From an uncultured Bacteroidia bacterium (lineage in GTDB: Bacteria; Bacteroidota; Bacteroidia; Bacteroidales; UBA932): 64,000 bases of DNA. The stretch is taken from positions 80,144 through 144,143 of the forward strand of contig CACZUR010000001.1 of NCBI GenBank assembly GCA_902784435.1, read 5' to 3'. The position numbers were made by a program, and so were the translations under genes. The notes beneath the pieces are model-generated. The model was not told the origin of the DNA. It did not search any database and was given only the letters and a program-made list of their open reading frames with translations. How positions within the stretch are numbered: the first letter of the stretch is position 1; each line of letters starts with the position of its first letter. Below are positions 1 through 8,174 of the stretch, piece by piece.

Positions 1-5
1 ATATC

Positions 6-917
6 ATGAAAATCGCAAAAGTTCTTTCCCTTTTCGCAATTGCCTCCCTGGCAGTTGTATCCTGCGGACAGCAGAACAAAAACAACCCCACTTCCACCAA
101 GGACCCCGCACCCGCCGCTCAGGAAGCCAATGCCGGTAAGATGGTCTTCGACCCCAATGGCAACGATGCCCTGATTCTTTCCCGCACGGATAAAAGTGAC
201 CCCAACAAGAAGGAAGATGTCGCCGTAGTGGAACTGGAATTCTTCCGTGCTGGAGCATTCCTGGGCAAAGCTCTTCCCGTAGTTAAAGCCGCAGCAGACC
301 CCATTTATTTCTCCGGCACCTTTACAAAGGTGGGAAAGGTTTATCAACTCATGGGTGACGTTAAGGTAAACCTGGAGGATAAAGGTAATGGTAAGGTGGA
401 AGCTACCAAGGAAGGCGGCGAGAAGGTTACCGTGACCGGTTCCTACACCCCTGCTTCTGCACCCACCAACAACTTCGAGAAGGGCCTCTGCGTAAGCTGG
501 ACCATCTCCCAGATCGAAGCAGCCATCGATTCCCCCAAGGTAGAGCACAAATGGTCGGGCAACGATGCCTGCAATCTCAAAACCATTGCCGAATACATCA
601 ATGGCAAGGGCGGAAAACTGAATCTGAGTGCATTTGAGGGCTATGTGATTACGAGCATCGACGTGAACGCCAATCCCAAGACCATCGTGGTGAACTTCAC
701 GGGCGCAGATCCTGTCGTAGGTGAATGGAGCAATCTGAACATCTCCAACGGTTCGTTCAAGTATCATCTGGAAACCCAGCTTTCCGGCAAGCTGTTCAAA
801 GGCGACGCCGAGGGTACCATTAAATTCAACGATGACTACTCCGTAGTAACCATTTCGCTGGATGTCACTTCCAACGAACTCAATGGTAAGGTTATCCTGA
901 CTGCCAAGCGTAAATAG
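6..917 (+). CDS. Secreted lipoprotein of unknown function
   Basis: A 303-residue protein. Its N-terminus is a lipoprotein signal: a short basic start, a hydrophobic stretch and a lipobox ending VVSCGQQ with the cysteine near residue 20. It should therefore be anchored in the envelope. The next 25 residues are a low-complexity Asn/Thr/Pro/Ala linker, and the rest looks like beta-rich secreted sequence with many Gly and Val. I recognise no catalytic motif or named domain. The ATG lies at the window edge, so its promoter is outside the view. A strong terminator follows, so the gene ends its transcription unit. Function unknown. Confidence 0.8.
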   Translation: MKIAKVLSLFAIASLAVVSCGQQNKNNPTSTKDPAPAAQEANAGKMVFDPNGNDALILSRTDKSDPNKKEDVAVVELEFFRAGAFLGKALPVVKAAADPIYFSGTFTKVGKVYQLMGDVKVNLEDKGNGKVEATKEGGEKVTVTGSYTPASAPTNNFEKGLCVSWTISQIEAAIDSPKVEHKWSGNDACNLKTIAEYINGKGGKLNLSAFEGYVITSIDVNANPKTIVVNFTGADPVVGEWSNLNISNGSFKYHLETQLSGKLFKGDAEGTIKFNDDYSVVTISLDVTSNELNGKVILTAKRK

Positions 918-940
918 TTCCTTTTTGCAGTCATTTCTCA

Positions 941-971
941 AGCGCTTCCTTTCCGGGAAGCGCTTTTTTTT
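941..971 (+). terminator. Intrinsic terminator after the first lipoprotein gene
   Basis: A 9-bp stem (AGCGCTTCC, 941-949, pairing with 956-964) has a 6-nt loop and is followed directly by a run of T to 971. It sits 24 nt after the stop codon of the lipoprotein gene and just before the promoter of the next gene. Confidence 0.85.
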
Positions 972-986
972 GTGTGGCAAAATGCT

Positions 987-994
987 TAACTTTG
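987..994 (+). promoter_or_regulatory. Bacteroidota -7 box
   Basis: TAACTTTG matches the TAnnTTTG -7 consensus and lies 18 nt before the ATG at 1013. No convincing TTG -33 element is seen at the ideal spacing. Confidence 0.55.
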
Positions 995-1012
995 TAAGCT
1001 AAAACCTGTATT

Positions 1013-2143
1013 ATGCCTGTTACCGTCAAAGCTGTAGAAACGAAGAAAGAGCTTCGCGCTTTCGTCAAATTTCCGCTGGAGCTGTACAAAGACTGCCCTT
1101 ATTATGTCCCCAGCATCTTCTCCGATGAACTGCTTACCCTGGACCCTTCCAGGAATCCCATGGGAAAGTACAGCAAGTCCCGTCTGTTCCTGGCCTATCA
1201 GGACGGACGCATCGTGGGACGTACGGCGGCCATCATCAATGAGATAGCCAACCGGGACTGGAACCACCAGGAGGTACGTTTTGGCTGGACGGATTTCATA
1301 GACGACAAAGCGGTGTCCCGGGCCCTGCTGGAGGCCGTTATCGGCTTCGGCCGCGAGCACGGGATGAAAACGGTCACCGGCCCTCTGGGCTTTACGGATT
1401 CGGACAACGAGGGCTGTGTGATAGAGGGTTTCGACGACATTTCCTCTTTCTGCCTCAAATACAATTATCCCTATTACGGGGAACACTTCGAGGCACTGGG
1501 AATGGGCAAGGTGAACGATTGGCTGGAATTCCGCATCTATGTACCGGACCAGGTGCCGGAAAAGGTTACCCGCGCCGCCCAGCTGGTGGCTGCGCGCTAT
1601 CAGCTGCACATCCGCAAAATCAGCAAGCGCCAGGTGAAGAAAGAGCATTATGGCCGCAAGATCTTCGACCTGGTCAACCGTACCTACAGCGGCCTCTTCG
1701 ACTATACGGTGCTCCCGACGGATGTCATTGACCAGTATGTGGACACCTATTTGGGGCTCCTGGATTTCAACTATGTCACCCTGGTGGAAGACAAGGACGG
1801 AAAACTGGTGGGCATGGCCGTCACCATGCCGTCCATCGCCCGGGCGGCCCAGAAGAGCCGGGGCTATCTGTTCCCCTTCGGCTGGTGGCATTTTGCCAAG
1901 GCCCTGTACCTGAAACACGAAGAAGCCATCGAACTCATGCTCATCGGCGTAGACCCGGAATACCAGAACAAGGGGGTGCACGCCCTCATTTTCCAGGACC
2001 TGATCAGCGGCCTCATCAAAGGCGGTTTCAAGTACGGAGAATCCAACGCGGAAATGGAAACCAATGTCAAGGTCCAGAATATCTGGAACGGTTACCAGAA
2101 GGAGTTTAAACGCCGCAGGCGGGTCTTTTCCAAGGAAATCTGA
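1013..2143 (+). CDS. GNAT-fold N-acetyltransferase-like protein
   Basis: A 376-residue soluble protein of a type common in Bacteroidota and usually annotated as an N-acetyltransferase-like hypothetical. A region near residues 55-135 (FLAYQDGRIVGRTAAI, then a helix) and a C-terminal part near residues 300-350 (LMLIGVDPEYQNKGVHALIF) look like the acetyl-CoA-binding beta4-alpha3 turn of the GNAT fold. The Q-N-K-G-V segment stands where the Q/RxxGxG/A motif is expected. The substrate is unknown. The stop codon overlaps the ATG of rarA in a TGATGA arrangement, so the two are probably co-transcribed and translationally coupled. Confidence 0.7.
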   Translation: MPVTVKAVETKKELRAFVKFPLELYKDCPYYVPSIFSDELLTLDPSRNPMGKYSKSRLFLAYQDGRIVGRTAAIINEIANRDWNHQEVRFGWTDFIDDKAVSRALLEAVIGFGREHGMKTVTGPLGFTDSDNEGCVIEGFDDISSFCLKYNYPYYGEHFEALGMGKVNDWLEFRIYVPDQVPEKVTRAAQLVAARYQLHIRKISKRQVKKEHYGRKIFDLVNRTYSGLFDYTVLPTDVIDQYVDTYLGLLDFNYVTLVEDKDGKLVGMAVTMPSIARAAQKSRGYLFPFGWWHFAKALYLKHEEAIELMLIGVDPEYQNKGVHALIFQDLISGLIKGGFKYGESNAEMETNVKVQNIWNGYQKEFKRRRRVFSKEI

Positions 2144-3444
2144 TGAGCGCCTCTTCTCAGATGCTGCCCCCGCTCCCGGAGCGGATGCGCCCCCGGACCC
2201 TGGACCAATATGTGGGCCAGCGCCATCTGGTGGGGGAAGGCTGTGTCCTGCGGAGAATGATCGAGAGCGGGAACCTGAGCTCTTTCATCCTGTGGGGGCC
2301 TCCGGGCGTGGGAAAAACCACCCTGGCCCATATCATCGCAGAAACCCTGGACCGGGATTTCTACACGCTGAGTGCCGTCACGGCCGGCGTGAAGGATGTT
2401 CGGGATGTCTTTGAGAAAGCCCGCGGAAACTCCATTTTCCAGCAAAAAGGCGCCCCCATCCTTTTTATCGACGAAATCCACCGCTTCAACAAGGCGCAGC
2501 AGGATGCCCTGCTGGGCGCCGTGGAAAACGGTACCATCGTCCTCATTGGCGCCACCACGGAGAATCCTTCCTTCGAGGTCATTACCCCGCTGCTGTCCCG
2601 CTGCCAGGTATTTGTGCTCAAATCCCTGGAAAAGGAGGATTTACAGCAGTTGCTGGACCGTGCCCTGAAGGAAGACGTCCTGCTCCGGGAAAAATACATC
2701 GAAGTCCGGGAGACCGAGGCCCTGATGCGCTACAGCGGGGGAGACGCCCGCAAACTGCTCAACGTGCTGGAACTGGTGGTGGACGCCCAGGCCGGGCAAA
2801 ATCCCATCGTCCTGGACAATGCCACCGTCACCGCTTCCATCCAGGAGAACATGGCCATCTACGATAAGGACGGAGAGATGCACTACGACATCATATCGGC
2901 CTTTATCAAGAGCATCCGCGGCAGCGATCCCAACGCGGCCCTGTATTATCTGGCCCGCATGATAGACGGCGGGGAAGACCCCCTGTTCATCGCCCGCCGC
3001 CTGTGTCTGAGCGCATCGGAAGACGTGGGACTGGCCAATCCCAATGCCCTGCTGCTGGCCAACGCCTGCTTTGAGGTCGTGTCCAAGATCGGCATGCCGG
3101 AAGGGCGGATTCCCCTGGCCGAAACCACGGTGTACCTGGCCTCGTCGCCCAAGAGCAACGCTTCCTATATGGCCCTGGAAAAGGCCCTGGCAGAGGTGAA
3201 GAAGTCCGGGAATCTGCCCGTTCCGCTGGCCATCCGCAACGCCCCCACGGCCCTGATGGAGCAGCTGGGCTACAGCGACGGCTACAAGTATGCCCACGAC
3301 TATCCCGGGCACTTTGCCGACATGGAATTCATGCCGGAAGCCCTGCAGGGTACCGTGTTCTACGAGCCGGCACAAAACAGGCACGAAGACGTGCTCCGTG
3401 CCTATCTGCAGGCCTGCTGGCCCAAGTATTATCCCAAAAAGTAA
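2143..3444 (+). CDS. rarA: Replication-associated recombination ATPase RarA (MgsA)
   Basis: A 433-residue AAA+ ATPase of the RarA/MgsA/WRNIP1 family, which acts at stalled replication forks. It shows a Walker A motif at residues 52-59 (GPPGVGKT), a Walker B with DEIH at 110-113 followed by RFNKAQQDALL, a sensor I region (LIGATTENPSFE) and the C-terminal MgsA domain. That domain includes the SDPNAALYYLARMIDGGEDP and RRLCLSASEDVGLANP signatures. Length is typical for the family. It is coupled to the preceding gene by overlapping stop and start codons. The stop at 3442-3444 directly abuts the convergent MscS gene. Confidence 0.96.
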   Translation: MSASSQMLPPLPERMRPRTLDQYVGQRHLVGEGCVLRRMIESGNLSSFILWGPPGVGKTTLAHIIAETLDRDFYTLSAVTAGVKDVRDVFEKARGNSIFQQKGAPILFIDEIHRFNKAQQDALLGAVENGTIVLIGATTENPSFEVITPLLSRCQVFVLKSLEKEDLQQLLDRALKEDVLLREKYIEVRETEALMRYSGGDARKLLNVLELVVDAQAGQNPIVLDNATVTASIQENMAIYDKDGEMHYDIISAFIKSIRGSDPNAALYYLARMIDGGEDPLFIARRLCLSASEDVGLANPNALLLANACFEVVSKIGMPEGRIPLAETTVYLASSPKSNASYMALEKALAEVKKSGNLPVPLAIRNAPTALMEQLGYSDGYKYAHDYPGHFADMEFMPEALQGTVFYEPAQNRHEDVLRAYLQACWPKYYPKK

Positions 3445-4362
3445 TTATTGTTTTATGTGCACATCCACCTGCGGGAACGGGAACTGAATGCCGTACTTCG
3501 CAGGCAGCTGCATGTAGATGTTTTCGCACAGCCAGGCGCGTACAGGCCAGTAATTGGCGCTGTTCACCCAGGCGCGGAAGGCGAAGTTCACACTGCTGTC
3601 TCCCAGGTCCATGAGCAGGACGGCAGGATCTGCCGCGCCGGCCGTGGTCCCGTCCAGCACCAGCTCGTGCTGCCGGGCAATTTCCAGCAGGGCGTTTTTC
3701 ACGGCTTCTGCGTCCGAGCCGTAGGCCACCGATACGGGAATGTCGATGCGCCGCAGCGGCATCCGGTTCACGTTGACCAGGTTGCCGTTGGCCAGGGTGC
3801 CGTTGGGCAGGATAATCTGGCGGTTGTCCGTGGTGAGCAGTTTGGTACTGACGATGTTCAGCTCCGTGACAAAGCCCGAGAAACCCTGTGCCTCGATGAA
3901 ATCGCCCACCTTGAAAGGCTTGAATATGAGGAGCATGAGCCCGCCGGCGAAATTCTGCATGGTGCCGCTGAGCGCCAGGCCGATGGCTACGCCGCCGGAG
4001 GCCAGCAGGGCCGCTACCGAAGCGGAATTCACCCCCAGGACGCTCACGGTGATGCAGATGAGGACAATCCAGAGGACGATGGATACCAGACTTTCCACAA
4101 AGGAGGCCAGCGTAGGTTCCGTCTTGCGTTTTTTATGCGCTTTCTTGACCAGTTTGATGATCATTCTGATGATCCAGCCGCCCACGAAATAGAGGAGGAG
4201 GGCCAGCAGGACCTTGACACCGAAATTGATGGCATGGTCCAGGAACATGCTCCAGAGCTCCTGCGGCGAGGAAGAGCGCACCAGGTCTGCGAATTGTTGC
4301 TCTTTTACGGTGAGGCTGTCCAGGTCCTGGACGAGCCCCGTAGTCTGAAGGGAAAATAACAT
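3445..4362 (-). CDS. MscS-family small-conductance mechanosensitive channel
   Basis: A 305-residue inner-membrane channel that releases osmolytes on hypo-osmotic shock. Three hydrophobic segments are visible near residues 45-70, 90-115 and 120-150. The pore-lining helix and start of the beta domain carry the family pattern GVAIGLALSGTMQNFAGGL followed by KPFKVGDFIE. A C-terminal alpha/beta domain follows. Its stop codon abuts that of convergent rarA with no spacer. Only one base separates its start from the stop of the upstream antiporter gene, so the two minus-strand genes form an operon. Confidence 0.93.
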   Translation of the reverse strand: MLFSLQTTGLVQDLDSLTVKEQQFADLVRSSSPQELWSMFLDHAINFGVKVLLALLLYFVGGWIIRMIIKLVKKAHKKRKTEPTLASFVESLVSIVLWIVLICITVSVLGVNSASVAALLASGGVAIGLALSGTMQNFAGGLMLLIFKPFKVGDFIEAQGFSGFVTELNIVSTKLLTTDNRQIILPNGTLANGNLVNVNRMPLRRIDIPVSVAYGSDAEAVKNALLEIARQHELVLDGTTAGAADPAVLLMDLGDSSVNFAFRAWVNSANYWPVRAWLCENIYMQLPAKYGIQFPFPQVDVHIKQ

Positions 4363-4363
4363 C

Positions 4364-5326
4364 TCAGAGTCGGATAATCAGGTAAGACATATAGCCGGCG
4401 AACAGGGCCAGCATGATGAGGCCGTCCACCCAGTCCAGCTGGTTTTTCCTGTAGGTCCAGCAGGCCGTGAGCAGGCTCAGGGCGCTGGCCAGCAGAATGC
4501 CCAGGTCTACCCAGGTGATGCTCCCGAAGGAGAGGGGACTGATGAGGGCCGACCCGCCCAGGATGAGCAGGACGTTGAACAGGTTGGAGCCGATGATGTT
4601 GCCCAGGGCCATCTGGCCTTTCTTCTTGATGGCGGCGGCCACGCAGGTGGCCAGTTCCGGCATGGACGTGCCGCCGGCCAGGATGGTGATGGCGATGAAT
4701 TTGTCGCTCATTCCGAAGTCGCGGGCGATGGTGGTGGCGGCATCTACGAAGAAATTACCGCCGGCGATGAGGCCGCCCAGCCCGCCCAGAATCATGAGGA
4801 CGGCCAGCCAGGGTTTGATTTCCGGCTGGGAATGCTCTTCGTCTGGCGAAGCGGAAGCATCCTGGCTTCGGAAACTCTGCCACATGTACAGGACGAAGAG
4901 CAGCAGCAGCAGGGCGCCGTCCCAGCGGGTGAGCCCGTTCACGCCCACGCCGAATAGGCTGGCTTTCATGCCCAGGCAGCCCAGCAGCAGGATAATGAAA
5001 ATGTACTCCGGAATGTCCCGGCGCCGGTTTTCCCGGGTGATGGGCGTGCTGATCAGGAGCCCCGTGATGCCCAGGATGAGCAGGGTATTGAAGATGTTGG
5101 AACCCACCACGTTGCCGATGGAAATATCCGCATTTCCCTGGGCGGCGCCGATGAAACTGACCACCATTTCCGGGGCCGATGTCCCCATCCCCACAATGGT
5201 AAGGCCGATGAGGAATTCGCTGAGTCCGAAGCGGCGGGCGATGGCCGATGCGCCTTCTACCAGGGTGTCGGCACCCCAGATGACCAGACCCAGACCTAAA
5301 AACAACAGTATGAATTGTACAAACAT
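4364..5326 (-). CDS. Calcium/sodium antiporter (YrbG/CaxA family)
   Basis: About 320 residues of integral membrane protein with two homologous halves. Each half carries an alpha-repeat of the K+-dependent Na+/Ca2+ exchanger family: GMGTSAPEMVVSFIGA followed by GNVVGSNIFNT in the first, and GGTSMPELATCVAA followed by GNIIGSNLFNV in the second. It is expected to exchange Ca2+ for Na+ across the inner membrane. I chose the ATG at 5326 because the sequence from MFVQFILL starts the first membrane helix. An in-frame start further upstream at 5359 lies beyond the promoter box at 5348-5355. It forms an operon with mscS. Confidence 0.93.
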   Translation of the reverse strand: MFVQFILLFLGLGLVIWGADTLVEGASAIARRFGLSEFLIGLTIVGMGTSAPEMVVSFIGAAQGNADISIGNVVGSNIFNTLLILGITGLLISTPITRENRRRDIPEYIFIILLLGCLGMKASLFGVGVNGLTRWDGALLLLLFVLYMWQSFRSQDASASPDEEHSQPEIKPWLAVLMILGGLGGLIAGGNFFVDAATTIARDFGMSDKFIAITILAGGTSMPELATCVAAAIKKKGQMALGNIIGSNLFNVLLILGGSALISPLSFGSITWVDLGILLASALSLLTACWTYRKNQLDWVDGLIMLALFAGYMSYLIIRL

Positions 5327-5347
5327 CGTTTCTTTCAAAAAAACATG

Positions 5348-5355
5348 CAAAAATA
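5348..5355 (-). promoter_or_regulatory. Bacteroidota -7 box for the antiporter-mscS operon
   Basis: On the minus strand the sequence is TATTTTTG, an exact TAnnTTTG match, 21 nt before the chosen ATG. It rules out the longer start at 5359. It faces a plus-strand box at 5379-5386, making a compact divergent promoter. Confidence 0.6.
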
Positions 5356-5378
5356 GCAAATTCTTGCGGATTATTTCC

Positions 5379-5386
5379 TAAATTTG
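5379..5386 (+). promoter_or_regulatory. Bacteroidota -7 box for the lipoprotein-M6 protease operon
   Basis: TAAATTTG matches TAnnTTTG exactly and lies 26 nt before the ATG at 5413. A GTG at 5386 overlaps the box itself and cannot be the start. Confidence 0.6.
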
Positions 5387-5412
5387 TGACTGTACTAAAA
5401 CCTTTTTACCCT

Positions 5413-5859
5413 ATGCGCGCACCTTTATCCCGTTGGCTGCTTTGCATGGTGGTGGCCTGTGGCGCACTCTGCGCCTGCGAGCCACGGGAAAAACCCGTGC
5501 CTCCCTCTCCGGAACCGGCCGGGGAAGACCCGGTGGTAAAAGTGCAGATTCCCGGTGCTTACGGCGTTCCCGGCGGGGACCAGATCCTGCTCCCGTCGCG
5601 TCAGCTCGGGGTGCTGTTTTATGGCAGTTCCTTTTCCGTTCGCCTGCTGGACCCGGCCACGGTGACGGTGGCTTCCATCTCCGGTCTGCCCGAAGGACTC
5701 TCCGAGGGCCAGAAAGTCTCCTTTGTGTACCGGCTGTCCTCCCGGGGCCGTACGCTGGCCCTGCAGGACTATGAAGACATTCCGGTCGTCCGGATCAAGG
5801 ACAACCTGGCCTGGCTCAAAAAAGACGACCAAACTTTCTTTGTCATTTCCCTGCTGTGA
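5413..5859 (+). CDS. Small lipoprotein coupled to M6 protease
   Basis: A 148-residue protein with a lipoprotein signal (hydrophobic stretch ending ALCAC, cysteine near residue 21) and a Pro/Glu-rich linker, so it is probably membrane-anchored. The mature part is beta-rich and resembles no family I can name. Its TGA overlaps the GTG start of the M6 protease gene by four bases (5856-5859), so the two are almost certainly translationally coupled. By position it could be an accessory or inhibitor protein of the protease, but nothing in the sequence proves this. The start at 5413 is set by the -7 box at 5379-5386. Confidence 0.75.
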   Translation: MRAPLSRWLLCMVVACGALCACEPREKPVPPSPEPAGEDPVVKVQIPGAYGVPGGDQILLPSRQLGVLFYGSSFSVRLLDPATVTVASISGLPEGLSEGQKVSFVYRLSSRGRTLALQDYEDIPVVRIKDNLAWLKKDDQTFFVISLL

Positions 5860-8174
5860 GAATACGCCCGCTCATACTCGTGTGCCTGCTGCTGGCCTCC
5901 CTCTCTGCGCCTGCTGCGCCGGGGCACCGCATGCCCCCCTCGCGTAAAAACGTGCGTACGACAGGGGAGAGCCGCATTCCCGTGGTGCTTGTCCAGTTCA
6001 AGGATGTGCATTTCGTGACGGAGGAACCGGCAGCCTATTTCGGGCGCCTGCTCAACGGCCCGGAGTTTACGGATAATGGCGCAAGAGGCTCTGTCAGAGA
6101 TTTTTATGTAGAGAATTCCAGGGGGCAGTACAGCCCCTCCTTCGACGTTTACGGACCGGTGACCCTGAAAAAGAACGAGTCGGCCTATGGAAATGACATC
6201 CTGGAAAACGGGGTGCGCATAGACGATGCGGCCCCCGAGCGGGCGCTGTACGAAGCCTTCCTTCAGCTGGACGAAAGCGTGGATTTCTCCGTGTACGATG
6301 CCGACGAAGACCAGGAACTGGACCTGGTCCTGTATTTCTTTGCCGGGCATGACCAGGTCAACGGAGCGCCAGCCTGGACCCTGTGGTCGCATTTCTGGGA
6401 TGTCCAGGATACGAAAGACCCGCAGCTGAAGGAAGCCCTGTTTGACGGCCTGCGCCTGGGCCGGTACATCTGCACCGCGGAACTCGCGGGCAAAGAGGGG
6501 ACTACGCCCGCGGGCATCGGCACCACCTGCCATGAACTGGGACACTATCTGGGCCTGCCGGATTTCTATGATACGGACGGCGCCCAAAACGGCTATACAG
6601 GCGGTCTGTACGGCTTTTCGCCCATGGCCTGGGGCCTGAACAACGACGAGGGCCGCACCCCGCCTTATTTCACTGCGCTGGAGCGGCAGCTGCTGGGCTG
6701 GCGAGGGGAGATTCCGCTGCTGCCGGAGGGGCCGGTGCGCCTGTTGTCGGCCCGGGAAGGGGATGCCCTGCAAAGCCCTTCCTCCACGGAAGGGGAGTTC
6801 TTCCTGTACGAATTCCGCGACGGAAAGGGCTGGGACGCCGCGCTTCCCGCCGGCCTGGCCGTGTACCGGATAGACCGCTCCGGGCGGCTCCTGGGGGAGT
6901 ATACCGCCCTGGAACGCTGGAACCGCTGGCAGGAAGACAATACGCTCAATTCCGACGCCTCGCATCCGCTGTTCCACCTCATTCCCTCCGCCAAACCCGC
7001 CTCCCTGGAATACGACGTCACGCTCCTTCCCGCCCAAATGGTGTATCCGGGGCTTCGGGAAGTGACTTTCCTGGATCCGCTGGACTGGGAAGGGCAGTAT
7101 ACCGATTATCAGCTCACCGCCATTTCCTTGGAGGCCGATGCCTTGCACATGACCGTTTTAAAAGGCCTTGGAACCAATATCAACGGCCGGGTGTACACTT
7201 CCTCCGGCCGTCCCCTCGAAGGCGTTTCTGTGGCACTTGAGGGGGTAGAGGGCGCCAATGCCGTCTCCGGGGCCGACGGATTCTTCCTCCTGGACATCCC
7301 GGAAGGGGAGAGCGGGCGCATTTTCACCCTCCTCTCATCCAAGGAAGGCTTCCAGAACGCCCGGCAGGAAGTGTCGCTGGACAACCAGCGCATGAAGAGC
7401 CTGTCCTTGCACCTGAACGAGAAAGGGGAAGCCCAGGAATTTCCCCTTACCAAATACGACAGGCACGCCCAGATGGGCTTTTTCTCCCAGCCGGCCGTCC
7501 TGGGCGGCGTTCGTTTCACGGCGCAGGAGCTGTTCCCGTATGTGGGGCAGTTGCTCCGGGAAATCCGTTTCTATCCTTACGTGCAGGCCTCGTTCGCGGG
7601 CGATGTGTACGTGGTGGTGGACGTGGGCCGGGAGCGGGTGCTTACGCGCAAAGTGGAAACGCTGAACAAGGGATACTACTTCCAGAACAGCATAGACATT
7701 GCCGATGCCGGCATCATCGTCCCGGAAGGGGAGGATATCTATGTGGGGTACGGCAGCGACAGCCCCGGCGCGTTTTTCGTGGGCACGGTGTACCCCGCCA
7801 AGAAGGGAAACAGCTTTTACAGCGCCTTCAGTCCGGAGCGATCGGCCTGGCAGGACATGTATGTGAAGAGCGCCGGCATCTACATGGACGTGGCTCTCAC
7901 GGCCCAGGTGGTGGAGCAGGAGGCCCCTGAATCCCTTACGGACCTGGGATATGCCTTCATCGACCCCGGCAAAGGCAATTACAAGGACGGCGACATCCTG
8001 GAACTGAAAGTGCATACGCCTTCGAAACCGCTCTCCGTCACCTGGACGCTGGACGGAGAAAGCATCCAGGCCGATTCCCTGATCCTGAAACAGGGGAGCC
8101 ACAGCCTCCAGGCCCGCGTCCTGTACGGGAACGGGCACGAGGAGGTAGTTGAACTTTCACTTAAGGTAGATTAG
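5856..8174 (+). CDS. M6-family secreted metalloprotease (immune inhibitor A-like)
   Basis: A 772-residue secreted zinc protease. Residues 1-21 are a signal peptide starting at GTG. The catalytic M6 domain spans roughly residues 35-350 and holds the zinc motif HELGH at 226-230 followed by YLGLPDFYDT. An upstream GARGSVRDFYVENSRGQYSP block is typical of the family. Residues about 435-510 look like a carboxypeptidase-regulatory-like beta-sandwich (INGRVYTSSGRPLEGVSVAL). The remaining 260 residues are beta-rich and probably bind or anchor. The gene is coupled to the upstream lipoprotein. Its stop overlaps the stop of convergent rlmD by 4 nt. The likely role is degradation of extracellular protein. 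Confidence 0.9.
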   Translation: MRIRPLILVCLLLASLSAPAAPGHRMPPSRKNVRTTGESRIPVVLVQFKDVHFVTEEPAAYFGRLLNGPEFTDNGARGSVRDFYVENSRGQYSPSFDVYGPVTLKKNESAYGNDILENGVRIDDAAPERALYEAFLQLDESVDFSVYDADEDQELDLVLYFFAGHDQVNGAPAWTLWSHFWDVQDTKDPQLKEALFDGLRLGRYICTAELAGKEGTTPAGIGTTCHELGHYLGLPDFYDTDGAQNGYTGGLYGFSPMAWGLNNDEGRTPPYFTALERQLLGWRGEIPLLPEGPVRLLSAREGDALQSPSSTEGEFFLYEFRDGKGWDAALPAGLAVYRIDRSGRLLGEYTALERWNRWQEDNTLNSDASHPLFHLIPSAKPASLEYDVTLLPAQMVYPGLREVTFLDPLDWEGQYTDYQLTAISLEADALHMTVLKGLGTNINGRVYTSSGRPLEGVSVALEGVEGANAVSGADGFFLLDIPEGESGRIFTLLSSKEGFQNARQEVSLDNQRMKSLSLHLNEKGEAQEFPLTKYDRHAQMGFFSQPAVLGGVRFTAQELFPYVGQLLREIRFYPYVQASFAGDVYVVVDVGRERVLTRKVETLNKGYYFQNSIDIADAGIIVPEGEDIYVGYGSDSPGAFFVGTVYPAKKGNSFYSAFSPERSAWQDMYVKSAGIYMDVALTAQVVEQEAPESLTDLGYAFIDPGKGNYKDGDILELKVHTPSKPLSVTWTLDGESIQADSLILKQGSHSLQARVLYGNGHEEVVELSLKVD

